Origin: Nemertoderma westbladi | Lineage: Eukaryota > Xenacoelomorpha > Nemertodermatida > Nemertodermatidae | NCBI GenBank assembly: GCA_032718475.1 | Contig: JAUCBJ010001565.1 | Location: forward strand, 1-35,213 | Direction: 5' to 3' | Length of the DNA stretch: 35,213 nt | Part shown: piece by piece, positions 31,941 to 35,213 of the stretch | Layout: each line of letters starts with the position of its first letter | Position numbering within the stretch: the first letter of the stretch is position 1 | Position numbers and translations under genes: made by a program | The notes under the pieces: model-generated | The model's input: only the letters and a program-made list of their open reading frames with translations | Databases searched by the model: none | What the model was told of the DNA's origin: nothing

Positions 31941-32091
31941 AGTATATTGACTTTGTTAAACATAAATGCTTCCCAAATGAGGTGACCTTACCCTTTGTAT
32001 GCGATATTTGGCCTATATATGTTAGAAACCCTGTAGATTCTAAATATATCAAAACTGTAAACCTACAGTTAATATTTCAGATTCTAGACGT
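31941..32091. other. Flank of the LTR retrotransposon
   Basis: Short AT-rich segment with no gene. The LTR begins at TGTGGCGG. The insertion-site duplication cannot be checked because the right side lies beyond the window. Confidence 0.5.
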
Positions 32092-32324
32092 TGTGGCGGA
32101 GTCACAATTACTGGACAATACTCTAAATAGTAGGACCTATCTCACCTCCCCATATAGCTGAGATTAGGACTACAGCTGTTAGTACATAGTGAGATTGGTA
32201 TGTTGCTTAGCAACTTAACAACAACACCAGGATAATCAGCTTATCTGACAGCGCTGACCATATTAATATAACAACTTACTGAGAATCAAATTAATATGTT
32301 TTAACGATATTGTAAGTTGCTACA
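32092..32324 (+). repeat. 5' LTR of a Ty3/gypsy retrotransposon
   Basis: 233 bp, starting TGTGGCGGAGTCACAATTAC and ending gttgctaca, so TG...CA. It matches the right LTR from 35006 onward with only a handful of differences: one deleted base in catag(t)gag, aactt/aacat, accagg/actagt and ccatatt/ccgtatt. The two LTRs are slightly diverged, so the insertion is not brand new. Confidence 0.93.
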
Positions 32325-32325
32325 T

Positions 32326-32340
32326 TGGTGACCCGGCGTC
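32326..32340 (+). other. Primer-binding site
   Basis: TGGTGACCCGGCGTC begins one base after the LTR. TGGTGAC at the start matches the complement of a tRNA 3' end (GTCACCA). Position and sequence are as expected for minus-strand priming of a gypsy element. Confidence 0.75.
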
Positions 32341-32421
32341 TCAAAACGAATTTTTGAGAAAACCCCAAAAGAACCGATGCGACCGAATCACTAACGAACT
32401 TTCTCAACCAAATCAACAACC

Positions 32422-32769
32422 ATGGTTGAAGCGAACGCAGTCTCCCTGAAACTCCCCTCCTTCTGGACTTCCCAGCCTGAGGTATGGTTCGCCCAGGCCG
32501 AGGCACAATTTAATATCCGTAGTATCATAGCGGACGACACGAAGTACTACTACGTCGTGGGTGCTTTGGACCAAGACACCGCCAGCCGGCTCCTCAACCT
32601 AATACGAGATCCTCCAGCCGGAGATAAATATAACTCCCTAAAGGCGAAACTCATTAAAACATACAGCCTCTCACGGCGCGACCGTGCCGCAAGGCTCTGG
32701 GACCTAAACGGACTCGGCGATCCTCTCGATCCCATGTGGACAGACCCGGGGCCACGCCCTCCACCTTAG
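32422..32769 (+). pseudogene. Gag fragment, internally deleted
   Basis: ATG at 32422 starts MVEANAVSLKLPSFW, followed by TSQPEVWFAQAEAQFNIR and DDTKYYYVVGALD. This is the N-terminal capsid-like region typical of one Ty3/gypsy lineage (LPxFW...WFAQxEAQF). After about 100 codons ([12 protein letters not shown]) the frame runs into unrelated sequence and stops at 32767-32769. The rest of capsid, the CCHC knuckle and the protease are missing. The following pol sequence is in another frame, so a deletion joined gag to the pre-RT region near 32740. Confidence 0.85.
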
Positions 32770-32866
32770 TTCTATAGCTGCCTCCAATGACGAGTTCGCC
32801 CAGATACTTGCCGAATATCCTGACATTACAGTACCACGGTTTTCTGACCCGACCGCGAAACACGGC

Positions 32867-33757
32867 GTGGAGCACTACATCCCCACGCAGGGACCTCCCG
32901 TGCACGCCCACGCCCGTCGCCTACCTCCAGATAAACTGGAAATCGCGAGGGAGGAGTTCCGCAAAATGGAAGAGATGGGGATCATCCGCTGGTCCAACAG
33001 TCCCTGGGCGTCGCCCCTCCACATGGCCCCCAAACCCTCGGGCGGTTGGCGGCCGTGTGGCGACTACCGACGACTTAACGACGCCACAACTCCGGACCGA
33101 TACCCCATCCCCCACATCCAGGACTTCTCCTCCCGACTGGCAGGTGCGAAGATCTTCTCGAAGATCGATCTGGTGCGCGGCTACCACCAGATCCCTGTCA
33201 CAGAAGCCGACATCGCCAAGACTGCGGTCATCACCCCGTTCGGACTGTTCGAGTTCCTTCGGATGCCGTTCGGGCTGAAGAACGCAGCCCAGGCCTTCCA
33301 GAGACTGATGGACACGGTGTGCCAGGGACTCGACTTCATATTTGTTTCCCTCGATGACATTCTCGTTGCAAGTCGGTCCAAGTCGGAGCACCGTGAACAC
33401 CTCCATCAGCTCTTCATGCGCCTTCAACACCAAGGCCTTGTTATCAACCTGGCAAAATGTCAGTTTGGTCGTGAAACAATCGACTTCCTTGGCCACCGTA
33501 TTTCAACTCACGGTGCCGTTCCGCTCCCCGACAAGGTCGCCGCCATCCGGGAGTTTACACAGCCAACCACGGTGAAAGGCCTACAGGAGTTTGTGGGGAT
33601 GGTAAACTTTTACCATCGGTTCGTCCCCTCCGCTGCTGACATCATGCGACCCCTCTATGCGGCCCTGGCGGGGAAACCCAAAACACTAAACTGGACTCCC
33701 AACATGGATCACGCATTCCAGATCGCAAAGGATGCCCTCGCCAATGCGACGATGTGA
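32867..33757 (+). pseudogene. Pol: Ty3/gypsy reverse transcriptase, terminated by TGA
   Basis: The frame covers the complete RT core: [48 protein letters not shown] (motif A), [16 protein letters not shown] (motif B) and [11 protein letters not shown] (motif C). These are followed by the connection GMVNFYHRF...NWT. Motif C reads SLDD where gypsy elements normally have YLDD; the Tyr-to-Ser change should impair polymerase function. The sequence is already pol-like upstream of 32867 ([15 protein letters not shown]). A TGA at 33755-33757 cuts it off before RNase H. Not autonomous. Confidence 0.9.
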
Positions 33758-33962
33758 ACTCATCCCAACACCAACGCCCACACAGCACTCACAGTGGACG
33801 CATCAGGTACAGCAGTGGGTGCTGTTCTAGAACAACTCATCGGTAACTCATGGCGCCCCCTTGCGTTCTTTAGCCGCCAACTACGTCCCCCGGAAGTCAA
33901 ATATAGTGCATTCGACCGGGAGCTGCTTGCGCTGTACCTAGCAGTCCGCCAAGGTCCTAGGT
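33758..33962 (+). pseudogene. Pol: start of RNase H, truncated
   Basis: Continues in the RT frame after the TGA: LTVDASGTAVGAVLEQ, then WRPLAFFSRQL, then YSAFDRELLALYLAVR. This is the first half of a gypsy RNase H (VDAS with catalytic Asp, then the E of DRELLA). The expected continuation (HFR...TDHKPL region) is absent. Sequence corresponding to the end of the integrase zinc-binding region follows directly, in another frame, so a second internal deletion lies near 33955-33965. Confidence 0.85.
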
Positions 33963-33963
33963 C

Positions 33964-34980
33964 GCCTCCAAGGTGCAACGCAACATACGTGCACCCCTCG
34001 GCACCTTCGCAACCCCTCACCGCCGATTCGACCACATACATGTTGATCTCGTTGGTCCTCTACCACCATCACACGGTTTCACCCACCTGCTGACGATTGT
34101 GGACCGCTTCACTCGGTGGCCAGAGGCTGTACCCCTCAGCGAAACTTCCACAGAGAGCTGTGCGCGTGCACTCATTTCGACATGGATCGCCCGATTCGGT
34201 GTTCCAGCCGATCTCTCATCGGACCGGGGTTCACAATTCACCTCCCACCTCTGGTCGGCCATCAACAAGCTGCTGGGCACCCAACTACACCGCACCACCG
34301 CGTATCACCCACAGGCGAATGGACTGGTAGAACGGTTTCACCGTCATCTCAAGTCTGCCCTTCGAGCCTCTCTCGACAACCCTGATTGGGTAGACGCATT
34401 ACCATGGGTGCTTCTCGGAATCCGGACAGCACCCAAGGACGACTTAGGAACCTCCTCCGCCGAGCTCGTTTATGGTGCTCCGCTCACTGTCCCGGGAGAG
34501 TTCCTACCACCGTCTATAGAAACCCAACACACCCCGTCAACAATACTTCCCCAACTTCGTCAAGTGGTTGGGCGTTTTGTTCCGGTTCCCACATCACGCC
34601 ATGGTTTGACTTCGTCGTCAGTTCCCCCGGGCCTACAGAACGCCACCTACGTCTTCATCCGACGCGATGCCCACCGGACACCGCTAGAACGGCCCTATGA
34701 GGGCCCCTACAGGGTTCTCGAAACTGGAACAAAAACGTTCAAGATTGAGATGGGGGGTCGTACCGAAACAGTTTCGGTCGACCGACTGAAACCAGCACAT
34801 CTTGACATAACTAAACCTGTCACCCTTGCCCATCCACGGCGCCGTGGTCGACCACCTAACCCTATTCCGGTTCCCATACAACCAGCGGCTCCGAATAAAA
34901 TTGTCCCATCACAGAGCCCACCCTTAGCGCCCACACAAACTCGGTCAGGACGAACAATCCACCCGCCGGACTATTTGTAA
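33964..34980 (+). pseudogene. Pol: integrase core and C-terminal domain
   Basis: Open to TAA at 34978-34980 in a frame shifted relative to RT. SKVQRNIRAPLGTF is the linker after the missing HHCC zinc domain. The catalytic core follows with D in HVDLVGPL, D in SSDRGSQF and E in LVERFHRHL; the last two are separated by 35 residues (D,D-35-E). The C-terminal part has YVFIRRDAHRTPLERPYEGP, typical of the gypsy integrase GPY/F-like module, and a basic, Pro-rich tail ending GRTIHPPDYL. No ATG start exists for it (the first apparent start is GTG), so it depends on the broken polyprotein. Confidence 0.88.
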
Positions 34981-34990
34981 ACTATTTCGA

Positions 34991-35005
34991 GTCTGGGGGG
35001 GGTCA
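34991..35005 (+). other. Polypurine tract region
   Basis: gtctggggggggtca directly precedes the right LTR. A G-run next to the LTR start is the expected plus-strand primer, here slightly interrupted by tca. Confidence 0.6.
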
Positions 35006-35213
35006 TGTGGCGGAGTCACAATTACTGGACAATACTCTAAATAGTAGGACCTATCTCACCTCCCCATATAGCTGAGATTAGGACTACAGCTGTTAGTACA
35101 TAGGAGATTGGTATGTTGCTTAGCAACATAACAACAACACTAGTATAATCAGCTTATCTGACAGCGCTGACCGTATTAATATAACAACTTACTGAGAATC
35201 AAATTAATATGTT
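35006..35213 (+). repeat. 3' LTR, cut by the window edge
   Basis: Starts TGTGGCGGAGTCACAATTAC and runs to the last base. About 24 nt are missing relative to the left LTR. Same orientation as the left copy. Confidence 0.93.

Overview
This is a eukaryotic, almost certainly bilaterian invertebrate, genomic window. It is AT-rich, intron-containing and heavily loaded with transposons and minisatellites. Only short pieces of host genes are present. On the minus strand are two exons of an L1CAM/neuroglian-family cell-adhesion gene: a half fibronectin-III exon at 11241-11426 and the transmembrane plus proximal cytoplasmic exon at 1026-1225. On the plus strand are the last two exons of a supervillin/villin-type headpiece gene, at about 17342-17509 and 29201-29287. 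The exact species cannot be told from the sequence.

The most striking feature is that both genes carry a large minisatellite starting precisely at an exon/5' splice-site junction. In the L1-family gene a 53-bp unit (50 nt of exon tail plus intronic GTG) repeats at least 20 times over 1-1075 and runs off the window. In the headpiece gene a 38-bp unit (34 nt of exon tail plus intronic GTTA) repeats about 300 times over 17476-29012 and makes up nearly the whole 11.7-kb intron. In each array the donor hexamer (GTGAGT or GTTAGT) is completed by the first bases of the next exon-derived copy, so every unit carries another candidate 5' splice site. The headpiece gene also has its 3' splice site duplicated, with an offset of 38 bp.

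Layout: 1-1225 L1-family array and exon. 1226-11240 is one large L1-family intron packed with non-autonomous DNA transposons: a 2.3-kb foldback with a 9-bp target-site duplication (TSD), a 192-bp hAT-like MITE, a 179-bp Harbinger-like MITE, and foldbacks at 6053-7852 and 8242-9456. The same intron holds a tRNA-derived SINE and a 40-bp minisatellite. 11241-11426 is the fibronectin-III exon. 11708-13105 is a GGATCCGG-rich transposon end with its own 53-bp array. 13105-16028 is a non-LTR retrotransposon (minus strand) with reverse transcriptase and restriction-like endonuclease. 17208-29500 is a SINE piece followed by the headpiece exons and the giant array. 29500-31940 is AT-rich DNA with a CTGTAACG-motif element and a second GGATCCGG transposon end in inverted orientation. 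32092-35213 is an internally deleted Ty3/gypsy LTR retrotransposon whose right LTR is cut by the window edge.

The two host genes lie on opposite strands. The headpiece gene's 3' end sits upstream (in L1-gene direction) of the fibronectin exon, so the genes are nested or interleaved, or the headpiece exons were carried in by a large element. Limits: exon calls rest on reading splice signals and recalled family motifs. No alignment, transcript or database evidence was available, and copy numbers are arithmetic from span and unit length.
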